A DNA stretch of 64,000 bases from Viscum album. Lineage: Eukaryota > Streptophyta > Magnoliopsida > Santalales > Viscaceae. How positions within the stretch are numbered: the stretch's first letter is position 1; each line of letters begins with the position of its first letter. This document shows, one piece after another, positions 1-11,349 of the stretch. The stretch spans positions 945,921,195 through 945,985,194 of the forward strand of contig OY728120.1 of assembly GCA_963277665.1 (NCBI GenBank), read 5' to 3'. The position numbers and the translations under genes are program-made. The notes beneath the pieces were generated by a model that was not told the origin of the DNA, did not search any database, and saw only the letters and a program-made list of their open reading frames with translations.

Positions 1-2215
1 AAATCAGACGACAAATACGGGTGAGTGATTTATGAAGTGGCCGAGCAGACGGCACGTCAATCGGACTTGTCGTGTGCCCGCGGTGACCGACAACGCAGTT
101 ACGGTGTCATAAACGGCCAAAACGGGCGTCCAACGGTCAAATTCATAGCGTACGACCTCGGATTGAGCTGAAACCACCGTGAAACATTCTAATTATTATC
201 CGTGACGTGTACGCGCAGACGGCACGTCAATCGGACGTGCCGTGTGCCCGCGGTGACCGACAACGCAGTTATGGTGTCATAAACGGCCAAAACGGGCGTC
301 CAACGGTCAAATTCATAGCGGACGACCACGGATTCACCCGAAACCACCGTGAAACATTCTAATTATTATTTGTGACGTGTACGCGCAGACGGAACGTCAA
401 TCGGACATGCGGTTTGCCCGGTACGGCTCAATATTCTTGTTTTAAGTGATGCGCACGCTTCGTAAACGCACGTGAGGGGGGTCCAAACGGGCCGAACGAT
501 GTCGGAATGGCCTGAAATCAGACGAAAAATACGGGTGAGTGATTTCTGAAGTGGTCGAGCAGACGGCACATCAATCGGACATGACCTGTGCCCGCGGTGA
601 CCGAGAACGCAGTTCGGGTGTCATAAACGGCCAAAACAGGCGTTAAACGGTCAAATTCATAGAGGACGACCAGAGATTCACCCGAAACCACCGTTCAACA
701 TTCTAATTATTATTTGTGACGTGTACGCGCAGACGGCACGTCAATCGGACGTGCGGTTTTCCCGGTACGGCTCAATATTCGTGTTTTAAGTGATGTGCAC
801 GCTTCGAAACGCGCGTGAGGGGGGTCCAAATGGGCCGAACGATGTCGGAATGGCCTGAAATCAGACGACAAATACGGGTGAGTGATTTATGAAGTGGTCG
901 AGCAGACGGAACGTCAATCGGACGTGCCGTGTGCCCGCGGTGACCGACAACGCAGTTATGGTGTCATAAACGGCCAAAACGGGCGTCCAACGGTCAAATT
1001 CATAGCGGACGACCACGGATTCACCCGAAACCACCGTGAAACATTCTAATTATTATTCGTGACGTGTACGCATAGACGGCACGTCAATCGGACGTGCCGT
1101 GTGCCCGCGGTGACCGACAACGCAGTTATGGTGTCATAAACGGCCAAAACGGGCGTCCAACGGTCAAATTCATAGCGGACGACCACGGATTCACCCGAAA
1201 CCACCGTGAAACATTCTAATTATTATTTTTGACGTTTACGCGCAGACGGCACGTCAATCGGACGTGCGGTTTGCCCGGTACGGCTCAATATTCTTGTTTT
1301 AAGTGATGCGCGCGCTTTGTAAACGCGCGTGAGGGGGGTCCAAACGGGCCGAACGATGTCGGAATGACCTGAAATCAGACGACAAATACGGGTGAGTGAT
1401 TTCTGAAGTGGTCGAGCAGACGGCACATCAATCGGACATGACCTGTGCCCGCGGTGACCGAGAACGCAGTTCGGGTGTCATAAACGGCCAAAACGGGCGT
1501 TAAACGGTCAAATTCATAGCGGACGACCAGAGATTCACCCAAAACCACCGTGCAACATTCTAATTATTATTTGTGATGTGTACGCGTAGACGGCACGTCA
1601 ATCGGACGTGCGGTTTGCCCGGTACGGCTCAATATTCGTGTTTTAAGGGATGCGCACGCTTCGAAACGCACGTGAGGGGGGTCCAAACGGGCTGAACGAT
1701 GTCAGAATGGCCTGAAATCAGACGACAAATACGGGTGAGTGATTTATGAAGTGGTCGAGCAGACGGCACGTCAATCGGACATGCCGTGTGCCCGCGGTGA
1801 CCGACAACGCAGTTATGGTGTCATAAACGGCCAAAACGGGCGTCCAACGGTCAAATTCATAGCGGACGGCCACGGATTCACCCGAAACCACCGTGAAACA
1901 TTCTAATTATTATTCGTGATGTGTACGCGCAGACGGCACGTCAATCGGACGTGCGGTTTGCCCAGTACGGCTCAATATTCTTGTTTTAAGTGATGTGCGC
2001 GCTTCGTAAACGCGCGTGAGGAGGGTCCAAACGGGCCGAACGAAGTCGGAATGGCCTGAAATCAGACGACAAATATGGGACAGTGATTTCTGAAGTGTTC
2101 GAGCAGACGGCGCATCAATCGGATGTGCCGTGTGCCCGCGGTGACCGACAACGCAGTTCTGGTGTCATAAACAGCCAAAACGGGCGTCCAACGGTGAAAT
2201 TCATAGCGGACAACC
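1..2215. repeat. Satellite-like tandem array with 857 bp higher-order repeat
   Basis: Thirteen monomers are marked by the box GACGG(C/A)ACGTCAATCGGA at 48, 218, 388, 562, 732, 905, 1075, 1245, 1419, 1589, 1762, 1932 and 2106. Two monomer types exist. Type A (170 bp) carries a 'tgcccgcggtgaccga' segment; type B (173-174 bp) carries 'cggctcaatattc' and 'gaggggggtccaaa'. The order is A-A-B-A-B, repeated at 48 and 905 with an exact 857 bp period; the third copy (from 1762) lacks the second A. The third A of each unit is a recognisable variant ('gagattcaccc'). The array is cut by the window start and degenerates after about 2200. Short open frames inside are by-products of the repeat. Confidence 0.9.
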
Positions 2216-2531
2216 TCGGATTGAGGCGGGGTTGACTCGTACACGTCTCAAATGACCCATGGATCGTTGTCTTAAAGTATCAACACAATCCGAATGCGTT
2301 TGGCCGGTTTTCCGTATGCCAGTTGATGGTTTTCACTTAAAATGATGTCCTTTTGAAACAAAAGACATACACTTTGAGTTGTTCCGACCACACCGCGTCT
2401 CGGATTGAGGCGGGGATGACTCGTACACGTCACATATGACCCATGGATCGTTTTCCTAAAGCATCAACACATTTCGAATGCGTTTGGTCAGTTTTTCGTA
2501 TGTCGCTTTTTGTTTTCACTTAAAATCTTAT
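2216..2531. repeat. 184 bp tandem duplication flanking the satellite array
   Basis: The segment beginning 'tcggattgaggcgggg' at 2216 recurs at 2400, followed in both copies by 'gactcgtacacgtc', 'atgacccatggatcgtt' and 'ttcacttaaaat'. Copy 1 is 2216-2399; copy 2 fades out near 2531. Its first bases also occur in the last satellite monomer ('cctcggattga'), so the duplication looks like an edge derivative of the array. Confidence 0.75.
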
Positions 2532-2629
2532 GGAAATTCATATAGAATATTTTTATATCATATTTAGTATGGATTAGATTTTAGTTGATCATGCTATGAA
2601 ACATTTCAGAGCTAATGAAATTAAGGAAG

Positions 2630-3400
2630 GTGGAGGGGCTGTCCGGGGGGCTGTCCGGGGGGGCTGTCCGGTGGGTGTCCGGGGGGCTGTCCGGGGACCA
2701 AGGAGGAGGGTGGGGGGGCTGTGCGGGGTCTGTCCGGGGGGTGTTTGGGGGTTGTTCAGGGGGTTGTCCGGGGTTGTTCAGGGGGCTGTCCGGGGGTTGT
2801 TCAGGGGGTTGTTCAGGGGGTTGTCCGGGGGTGTTCAGGGGCCTGTCCGGGGGGTGTTTGGGGGGGTTGTCTGGGGTCCAAGGGGGGGGGGGTGGGGGGG
2901 TTGTCCGGGGTCCAAGGGGGGGGTGGGGGGGTTGTCCGGGGGGCTGTCCGGGGGGCTATCCAGGGTCCAGGGTGGAGGGTTGGGGGCTATACGAGGGGCT
3001 GTCCCGGGGGATGTCCAGGGGGGCTGTCCGGTGGGTGTCCGGGGGGCTGTCCGGGGACCAAGGAGGAGGGTGGGGGGGCTGTGCGGGGTATGTCCGGGGT
3101 TGTTTAGGGGGCTGTCCTGTGGTTGTTCAGGGGGTTGTCCGGGGTTGTTCAGGGGGTTGTCCGGGGGGTGTTTGGGGGGTTGTCCGGGGTCTAAGGGGGA
3201 GGGTGGGGGGGTTGTCCGGGGGGCTATCCGGGGGGCTATCCGGGGTCCAGGGTGGAGGGTTGGGGGCTGTACGGGGGGCTGTCTAGGGGGCTGTCCAGGG
3301 GGCTGTCCGCGGGGCTGTCCGGGGGGTGTTTGGGGGGTGTTCGGGGTCCAAGGGGGAGGGGGGGTTGTCCAGGGTCCAATAATGAGGGGGGTTGTCCAGG
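2630..3400 (+). repeat. G-rich minisatellite (GGGGGCTGTCC-type)
   Basis: About 770 bp of short G-rich units of the form ggggg-(c/t)tgt-(c/t)c(c/a)gg, broken by 'tccaaggggg' spacers. A longer-range copy is visible: 2661-2745 matches 3021-3105 almost base for base, a 360 bp offset. The plus strand is strongly G-biased with many runs of four or more G, so G-quadruplexes are possible. The few stops leave long open frames in several frames on both strands; these are compositional artefacts. Confidence 0.88.
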
Positions 3401-3539
3401 GAGTTCTCAAACACACAACCACTAAAAGACAACAACATCCATAAAAACAGACAATATATAAAAATAACTCAACTCCAATACTATACTACGAGTCTAGATA
3501 AAACCAACAACTAGAATAGATTAAACATCAAATCTCAAG

Positions 3540-5818
3540 TCAAAAATGTAACGGATCAATATGTCCCACATCAGCATCACCATCTCCATCATCATCATCA
3601 TCATCATCATCACCCTCGTCATCGTCCTCCTCATCGTCCTCACCCTCCATAGTGCCTTCCTCCTCGCCCTCGCCCTCCTCCTCGCCCTCCTCATCTCCCT
3701 CCTCTTCCGCATCAGACTGCTCGCCATCATCATCTTCAAGCTGGACATCGGCCTGACCACCACTGGAACTTCCACCTGGTGCACCATATATAGAATGTAT
3801 CGACGACATGTATTCATCAATCGCTGGGCTGGCCTCTGCTGGAAGTGTTGGACGTAGAACTTCAATAAATTTCATAAATGCACTGTTTTCCCTAGCAGAC
3901 TGTTCTGCCGTCTCTGTGGCCCTTTTCTCAGCCTGTTCTGCCTGTGCCCTAACTTGCTGCAGCTCGGTGGCACTACAACTCGTACCTGAGGCAGACCAAT
4001 ACCTCGTCGGGGCTATCCTAGGTCGGCAGCGTACTCTGCCAGAATGATCCTCTCCCAACACCTGATGTAAGTGATCAGATGGCCCAAAATTGTCTGCTTC
4101 TTGGGCATCGAGGGCCTCTAAAGCATCCTGTTACAAATATAAATATAATATTAAGTTACGAAATAGATATTAAAATATAAAATCAACAGATTAAAACTTA
4201 CAATCTGCTGCTGAGTCGCTTCGTTAACAGCACGTCCATCCTTTTTTCGTCTACTCGAGCAAAACATTTTTGCTCGAGGCACACGTCCTTCAATATTTTG
4301 TACTTGCCTCTACAATGACATTGAAAACAAAATTTATATAAAGACTTCAGAAAATAATTAAATAATTGAGGAAACAAAAGAAAATGTAAGTCGTAAAGAA
4401 AACTTATAAACAATTGTTATACCTGCTGCCTCTCATGATCCGACATCGTCGTGCGTCCTAGTGTATGGAGGTATTTTTTTGCATCAATGTTTTTTTTATT
4501 TTTTCCAGATGATTCCTAAATAAAATTCGATAATGCAAAGGATAATATTAATGCAAAACTTGAAAGTTATTATTTAAATACCTCAAATGTAATTCATACC
4601 TTAAACTGGGTACTCGTCCAATGAGTAATCATCTGACGATACTGCTCTATAGGACAATCATCCACGACTGGTACCGCCTCTAACTCAGTGCCAACTCTAG
4701 CACGCCAGCCAATATACAGCTCATGCTTGTAGGCTCTCCAAAGCTCGCCTAAATCCTTTAGACGTTCCAGTCGTGCACCCTCACCATCAGGAAAATTAAA
4801 TCGAAGCTGAAATGAAAATATTAATTTATATAAATACAAAAAAAATTCATGGCATTAAATACAACAGTTTTTTTACCTATATCTCTGCCCAAGCTCTATC
4901 TTTGACCTCATGTGGCAAATGTCTCCACGACAGCGGGCTGACGGGAATGATGTCGGAGTATTTGGCAAGCGTCGCCATAAAACTCCGACATTGCTGCCCT
5001 GTTTTCTCAACCATCTGATTGTCTTCATTATATTCCACCATAACCTGTGTGCGACGGTTCCACACCGAACGCATGTGTGTACGGCCCCGCCCCCGCCTCC
5101 TGTCAGTAGATGTATCTGTCTTGAAAGAAAAACAAATATTTTATCAAAACATGTTATAATGAAAATAAATATTGCTATAAAAATTTGATAGGGTTTTATA
5201 GATATACTTGTGCTAGTCTGATCAATGAGTGGCGCTGGATCCACAAAACCTGATGGAACACCCTCTGGTGGAACAGGAGTCGAAGACGGTGGAATATAAA
5301 AGCTCGGAGAGACAGAAGTAGAAGGAAAAGAAGATGGAACAACTGTATGACCTGATGCTGACTGGGGAGTGGGAATCATCATGGGATGTGAAAATGATGG
5401 GGCAGAAGATGCAGAAGGTAGCGAAAACATGGGAGGTCTAAATATCCCGTGTGTCCCTAACGACACACCGGGATCAGAATGTGGGAAGGCTGAAATGTCA
5501 GTGGGAGGGGCAGGGTCTAGTCGGGCACGCGCAGCTCTATGTCCACCTCTGGTACGAACCCTCCTCGTACCACCGGCCTGAGTACTAGGACCAGTACTAG
5601 GCTCCTCGTTGAATAACTGTCGATGTAATGGTGGATCCTACAAAAAAGTTTACAAAAAAAATTAATCACATGACATTATATATTCTGTAAATATATATAT
5701 ATATATATATTTGAAATAAAGTACTCACTGTAGGCACTAATGGTGGAATTCCCATCTCCTCCATCCGACGATTGTTCTCCGCCATTTTTTTTCTTCGTCT
5801 CTCTTCAATTGGCTTCAT
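3540..5818 (-). CDS. CACTA element second gene (Transposase_24 / TNP1-like), one nonsense codon
   Basis: A seven-exon model can be read with GT-AG borders and consistent phase: 5818-5729, 5637-5208, 5115-4877, 4806-4600, 4515-4423, 4309-4202 and 4127-3540, about 584 codons. The N-terminal part is Pro/Ser/Arg-rich. The middle (WNRRTQVMVEY, LPHEVKDRAWAEI, FPDGEGARLERLKDLGELWR, then SSRRKKDGRAVNEATQQQ) matches the plant Transposase_24 (Ptta/En/Spm) family, thought to bind element DNA alongside the main transposase. A likely coiled coil (QQVRAQAEQAEKRATETAEQ) precedes a very acidic Asp/Glu tail encoded by an ATC-type microsatellite at 3570-3620. One stop, TAG at 4879-4877, is the last codon of exon 3 just before the splice donor and is most simply a CAG to TAG change. 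The 5' start is chosen because ATG 5818 is in frame with a second ATG at 5785. It lies downstream of the transposase on the same strand, as in other CACTA elements. Confidence 0.78.
5689..5710. repeat. (AT)n microsatellite
   Basis: A run of about eleven AT units inside the first intron of the CACTA second gene. Confidence 0.9.
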
Positions 5819-6206
5819 TTCCTGCATTGGAAAACAAATATGTAATTAATTAGAAAAAGAAAATTAATGTGTAAACCAAAAAACTAAATATATGAGGGAA
5901 TGAGGGGATTCATTGGTAATTTAGCTATCAATTGTTTTAGAAGAGCTTGAATGAATTTAATAAAACATACAAGTTGTAATGTTCACCAAGTTAGAAATAT
6001 TGTTTGATTTGGTTTGAATACAGTTCAATTCCAAATTAGAAAATGCAATTCAAATAAAACAGCAACCAATAAACATTGAAAATTCACATAACGGTCAAGT
6101 CAGCTAAAACATATTTGTGATCAATACTAAATAAATATGAATATTACCAACCTTAACAACCCAACTCGAGGTAAACCAAAAGAATTGAGAACATGGATGA
6201 ATGATT
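5819..6206. other. Spacer between the two CACTA genes
   Basis: AT-rich DNA with no coding signature. It holds the 3' flank of the transposase gene and presumably the promoter of the second gene. No clear TATA box could be assigned. Confidence 0.6.
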
Positions 6207-9200
6207 CTATATATTTCCAACCACAACTTCAGGTTCACAATCAACTCTGACAATTGAGCTATTGGAGTCATCAAAAGAAATAAATGGATTGGTTCCAATG
6301 GCAATAGGGACAGTGTCAATTCCATCATCAGCATCATCAAAAATATGTCTTGGAATTACTTCAACTACGACACCAAATTCTGGTTGAAGTTGATCTTTGA
6401 CATAAAAAACTTGTTTAGCCATTGATGCCAACACATATGGTTCTTCAGTTTCAAGAGTGCGGGTCATATTAATTACTCGAAATCCACAATCATCAATAAA
6501 TGTGCCATGTCTTGTCATCGAATCAAACCAATGGCATTTCATCATTGTGACTCGTCCATGAGAGTAATAATCCAATATTATTATTTTCTCAACGACTCCA
6601 TAATAACCCACATTTTCAAGTCGCGGTCTACTATCTGATGCACTGGCATAACAATCTGTTGTGGCAGTAACCATAATACCATCATGTTTTGTTCTCATGT
6701 TTTTGGCTCGTTCAGTGACAATAAATCTGTACCCATTGATAACAATTGATTTACAGTCACGAACCACGGTATTAGGACCAAAATCCAAAGCTCTTATTTC
6801 CTCAGAGACAGAGTCAGCAGACAAACTCAATACCTGCAATATAAATGACAGTTAAACTTAAGTAAATATTGAAATAATTAATTTAAACAGTAATATTTTT
6901 ACCTTCAATTTTAACCAAGCAGAAAACTCTTTGCTATGCAAAGTCTCTCTCCTTCTCAAAGATAAAGAACGATGCTTCCTATTTATCATTGTTTTATGTT
7001 CCCTGTAGATAAAAAAATATGAATAGTTTAACAGATATATATGTAAGATATATACATATTCAATTTTGTTACCTGATATAGTCATCGAACAAATCACAGT
7101 TGAACAAAACTGTGCGATGTGCCATCTCCCGCTCTTCATGGCTTAATGTCTTCAATGTATATGATCCAGGAATTCCTCCTGTTTGAGGAAGTGATGGAAA
7201 ACTGGGTTCAATTTGCTCATATTGTTCTTCTTCATTTCTCATTGGTCTGTTCATTCTTGTAGTAAGATCAGACAAATACATTGAACAGAAATCCATACAT
7301 TCTTGAGCTAAGTTAACCGTTCACGATAGAACCTTCGGGATGATTCTTGTTTCGAACATAAGACTTTAATGTGAACATATTTCTTTCAGTTGGATACATC
7401 CAATGAAAAGAAACAGGTCCTCCGAGAATTATTTCAGTTGGAATATGGACAGTCAGATGCAGCATGCATGTGAAAAATGATGGGGGAAAATATTTTCTCC
7501 AACTCACACAAAATTAATGGGGCATCTGTCAACATTTTTTGCAAGAAAGACTTGGACAACTTCTTAGCACAAAGATCTCTAAATAAATGGCACAACCGAA
7601 TAACACCCACCCTTACATTATTGGACAAAAGATGACGGATTGCTATTGGAAGCAACTCATGCAGTAGAACGTGATAATCATGAGTCTTCAAAGATTTTAG
7701 CTTCAAATCTCTTCTATTGACCCGTTTAGATATGTTGCTTGAATAACCATAAGGAACTCTAATAGTCTCTAATACTTCCAAAAAATTGTTTTTTTTTCAG
7801 TAGGTGTCATCACATAAGAAGCACATGGAAGTTGCCATTTATTTTCACTGATACGCACAGGATGCAATTCTGGTCTGATGCCCCAATCCACCAAGTCACG
7901 TCGAGATCGTAAATCATCTTTTGTCTTCCCCTTGTCATTTAGAAGAACTGAAAGCAACATTTCACATATATTCTTTTCAATATGCATTACGTCTAAGCAA
8001 TGACGTAGCAAATTGGTTGACCAATAAGGCAAATCAAAAAAGATACTCCTCTTCCTCCAATTGTAACAGGTTTCTATGGAAACATTCTTTCTCTTTCCAG
8101 ATTTCATTTGACCCTTCCCGAACGAAAAACTGAAATCTTTCAATTCATTAAGCACATCAGTTCCAGACATACGCTGAGGTGGATCATCGGTCTCTATAGT
8201 ATTATCAAATCTTCGACGATTCATTCTATATGGATGATCCTTTGGCAAAAATCGTCGATGTCCCATAAAACTGAAACTACAACGATGTTTCAGTCTTCTG
8301 GATCGTGTATTCTTCATACAAACTGGACATGACAGTTTCCCCTTCGTGCTCCATCCAGACATCATTGCATAAGCCGGAAAATCATTGATTGTCCACATAA
8401 GCGCAGCGCGCATCTGAAATATGTCTTTCGAACAAGCATCGTATGTGCGCACACCCCACATCCCAAAGAAGCTTCAACTCTTTTATTAAAGGTTGCATGT
8501 ATACATCAATATCAATGCCGGGATCAGAAGGACCAGATATGAGTATACTCATGAAAGTGAAAGATTTTTTCATACACAACCATGGGGGAAGATTATAAAT
8601 GTGCATAAAAATGGGCCATGTGCTGTGCGAAGTAAGCATCTGCCCAAATGGATTAAAACCGTCGCATGAAAGACCCAGCCTCACATTACGCACGTCAGCT
8701 GAAAAATCAGGATGTCGAGCATCAAATCTCTTCCATGCAAATCCATCTGCAGGATGAACCAACTCATCATCAGTCTTCTTTCTCTCGGTATCATGCCATC
8801 TCATTTTTATTGATATGTCATCAGACATAAAAAGATTCTGGAGTCTGGGGATCAATGGAAAGTGCCACATTACTTTCTGTGGAACGCGGGATGGTGTTCC
8901 ATCAGATTTTGACTTCCAGCAGGACGTGCCACATTTTATACATTCATTTCGTTCAGCGGTTTCCTCCCAGAATAAACTGCAATATTTCGGGAAAGCATGA
9001 ATTTTGTTTCTTGAAAATCCAAGTTCCTCAACTAACTTCCATGCCATATAGTGGTTTGAGGGAATATCTGCATCATCTGGAAGTAAATCCTTCAAGAGGG
9101 TAAGAATGTAATCGATTGCTGTATTAGAAATCCCATACATAGTTTTCCCATGAAATAATCGGATTAAAAATTCCAGCTTTTTCATTTTATCGCATTGTCG

Positions 9201-9639
9201 ATATACTGGAGTCGTGGCAGCATCATTCAATTTTTTCACCCTACCAATATCATCATTTTCACTAGATGCATTTAGCTGTCCTCATATCGAAGTCTTCTTG
9301 AGTCGAAATCCTTTCTTTTTCATGATGACGAATAAACGGAAACCGATCATCTAACAAATTCTCCATTCCAGTCTTTTCATTTCGATCATCACCAATTTGA
9401 GATTTCGTTTTCTCCCCATTGTGATACCACAGAAAGTAGTTTGCTTGAAACCCATTTTTGGTTATGTGGTAGCTGACTTCTTCACGGCTCAACCAAGGTC
9501 TACCAACACAATTGGAACATGGGCAGTGTATGCGACCACTATCTGAAGCATTGTGAAATGCAAAATCTATAAAGCTCTCCAAATTGTTTTGAAAATCGTC
9601 TGAGATCCGATCGGTTTCATACATCCAACTTCTGTCCAT
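6207..9639 (-). pseudogene. CACTA (En/Spm) transposase, TNP2-like, broken by frameshifts
   Basis: This is the DNA transposase of the element. From the start at 9639, the first block (9639-9262) has the transposase-associated domain, with cysteines in IHCPCSNCVGRPWL. The Transposase_21/TNP2 core follows in shifted frames: 9239-8382 (MWHFPLIPRLQNLF, LGLSCDGFNPFG), 8461-7769 (FQMRAALMWTINDFPAYAMMSGWSTKGKLSCPVC; ends ...PTEKKTIF), 7781-7434 (VPYGYSSNISKRVN, KTHDYHVLLHELLPIAIR) and 7507-7313 (PVSFHWMYPTERNM). A last block 7296-7073 precedes two introns (7072-7003 and 6902-6834) and a DUF4216 exon (6833-6207, VVRDCKSIVINGYRFIVTERA, VEVIPRHIFDDADD). At least five reading-frame breaks are needed, near 9280, 8454-8457 (CCCC run), about 7785 (T run), about 7495 (T run) and about 7310. 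Several sit in homopolymers, so some could be assembly errors; taken at face value the gene is dead. Confidence 0.88.
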
Positions 9640-11348
9640 TCTGTAAAAAGGAATTTATATAAGTCATTTTGTCATAAACAATTCAATAGGCATTAACTAT
9701 AATAGAAAATACATTTAAGTAAACGATACAGGAAGAAAATAATCAAGGTATCAACTACACATGTCAAAAAAAACATACAAATGTGTTATTGAAAAAATGT
9801 AAAACCAACAAGAACTTAATGTGTTATATCACATAACAGCATGACTCATCCCATAACCATATTAGTAGGGTATCATGAACATGAATAACATCAACCTTGT
9901 GCCATCCTCCTACCCTACATGACCCCAACCATATGCCACATCTTATTATAGCCTTATCACATCACACCTCACCGAAAAACACTAGGGAAATCATAGTACA
10001 TCTCACCTGAAGACACATGGACAATCACATCGCATCTTGCCTAAAAACACATGGTCAATCACTTTTTAAGGAAGAGTAGGGAAGACATGGTAGCTATCCA
10101 AACATATAACCACCATCCTAGATATTAGAAAAAATACCCATAACTCAAAACCTCTGATCGTTGGTAAGTTTATCCAACTCTGGTTGGGAATGTGTAGAAA
10201 TAACATAAAAAATACATGATATATAGATAGCACAAAATAGTTAACCTATGGGTTCACATTAACTACATAATCACACACTTCACTACTACCATAAAACACA
10301 TAAACCACACCACCACCACACAAGACGCATATCATTGGAATATAATTCTACATTCAATAAGTCTATCTATGGAATTATCATAAGAATCCATGTATCAATT
10401 GGAATATAATTCTACATTCAATAAGTCTATCTATGGAATCCCTCCCTTGTATCCATGTATCACCAATGGCTTAATCAATATTCAAAGAAATGAGTCTATC
10501 CGTGGAATTCCACTGTGAATCCATTTATCACATAAAGCATATAAGTTAATAGAAAAAAGATTATATACCTGACATCCTAATAGAATCCATGTATCACTAT
10601 TTACTATTAATCATTTAATGAATTTCATTTCATTTAAACAATTCATTAAACATACCAAGGTCAAAAACAAAGGTATTTAATTACAAACTCACCTCAAAAT
10701 GGCGACTCAATCAAATAATAACCTGAAAAGAATGAAGCTTCATTTACTCATGTTGTAATGACAAGATAATGAGATTCTCTTGCTTAATCAATCAATTCCA
10801 TATCATGGTCTCAACATAACTCATAATGGCTAGAAATTCAATGAAAATTCAAGCACTCACATGGGAATTTTTAATATAACACTCCTAACAAGACTATAAA
10901 GATATCACATGCATTAGTTATAATATATCTAACATGGTAACATAAAATATAAGTGTTAAAGGGAGGGGAATGCAAACCATAAAATACCCTTAATTAATTT
11001 AATTTACAATTCAATTCATAAATCGAACAATCAATTCGATTTATATAACCTTTCACAAATGACATCCCATGTTCAAAGGGTAAAATCCAAAAAGGAATTT
11101 TCAAGAAAACTCACCCTTAGGCGCCGGCAGTAGCTCCAAAATCGTCTAAACTGAAGGGAAAAATAAAAATAAGTTTCAATACTATCCAAACATTTGAATA
11201 CCTTTTGAGATAAAAAAGAAGAAGAACCTGAAGAAAAGCTTCAAGGTCCGGCCGGCAGTACTCCAAAATCGCATGCTGCTGCTCCCGTTAGGGCTCTGTA
11301 ACGCGAATGGGGGAGAGAACGGGCTGCTGGGGATTTGGGGAAAACCTT
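9640..11348 (-). other. CACTA 5' leader region
   Basis: No coding sequence is seen. It contains a 64 bp direct duplication ('ggaatataattctacattc' at 10337 and 10401, followed by 'aataagtctatctatgga'). It also has short repeats around 'acacatgg(a/t)caatcac' (about 10010-10060), and two related GC-richer blocks with 'ccggcagta(g)ctccaaaatcg' at about 11125 and 11250. It lies upstream of the minus-strand transposase and is probably untranslated leader and promoter. Confidence 0.55.
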
Positions 11349-11349
11349 T

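Noticed and set aside
366..1426. Two near-identical 67-codon minus-strand frames 857 bp apart
   Set aside because: They are corresponding parts of two higher-order repeat units in the satellite.
1..2215. CRISPR-like spaced repeats
   Set aside because: The conserved box recurs every 170-174 bp with conserved, not unique, intervening sequence, in a clearly eukaryotic context.
2596..3444. Overlapping long open frames in the G-rich minisatellite (up to 282 codons plus, 195 codons minus)
   Set aside because: They exist because the repeat lacks stop codons in several frames. The products are Gly/Val/Arg or Pro repeats with no codon bias or known family.
3561..3857. 98-codon plus-strand frame with Ile/Leu-rich start resembling membrane segments
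   Set aside because: It is the antisense of the acidic Asp/Glu tail of the CACTA second gene.
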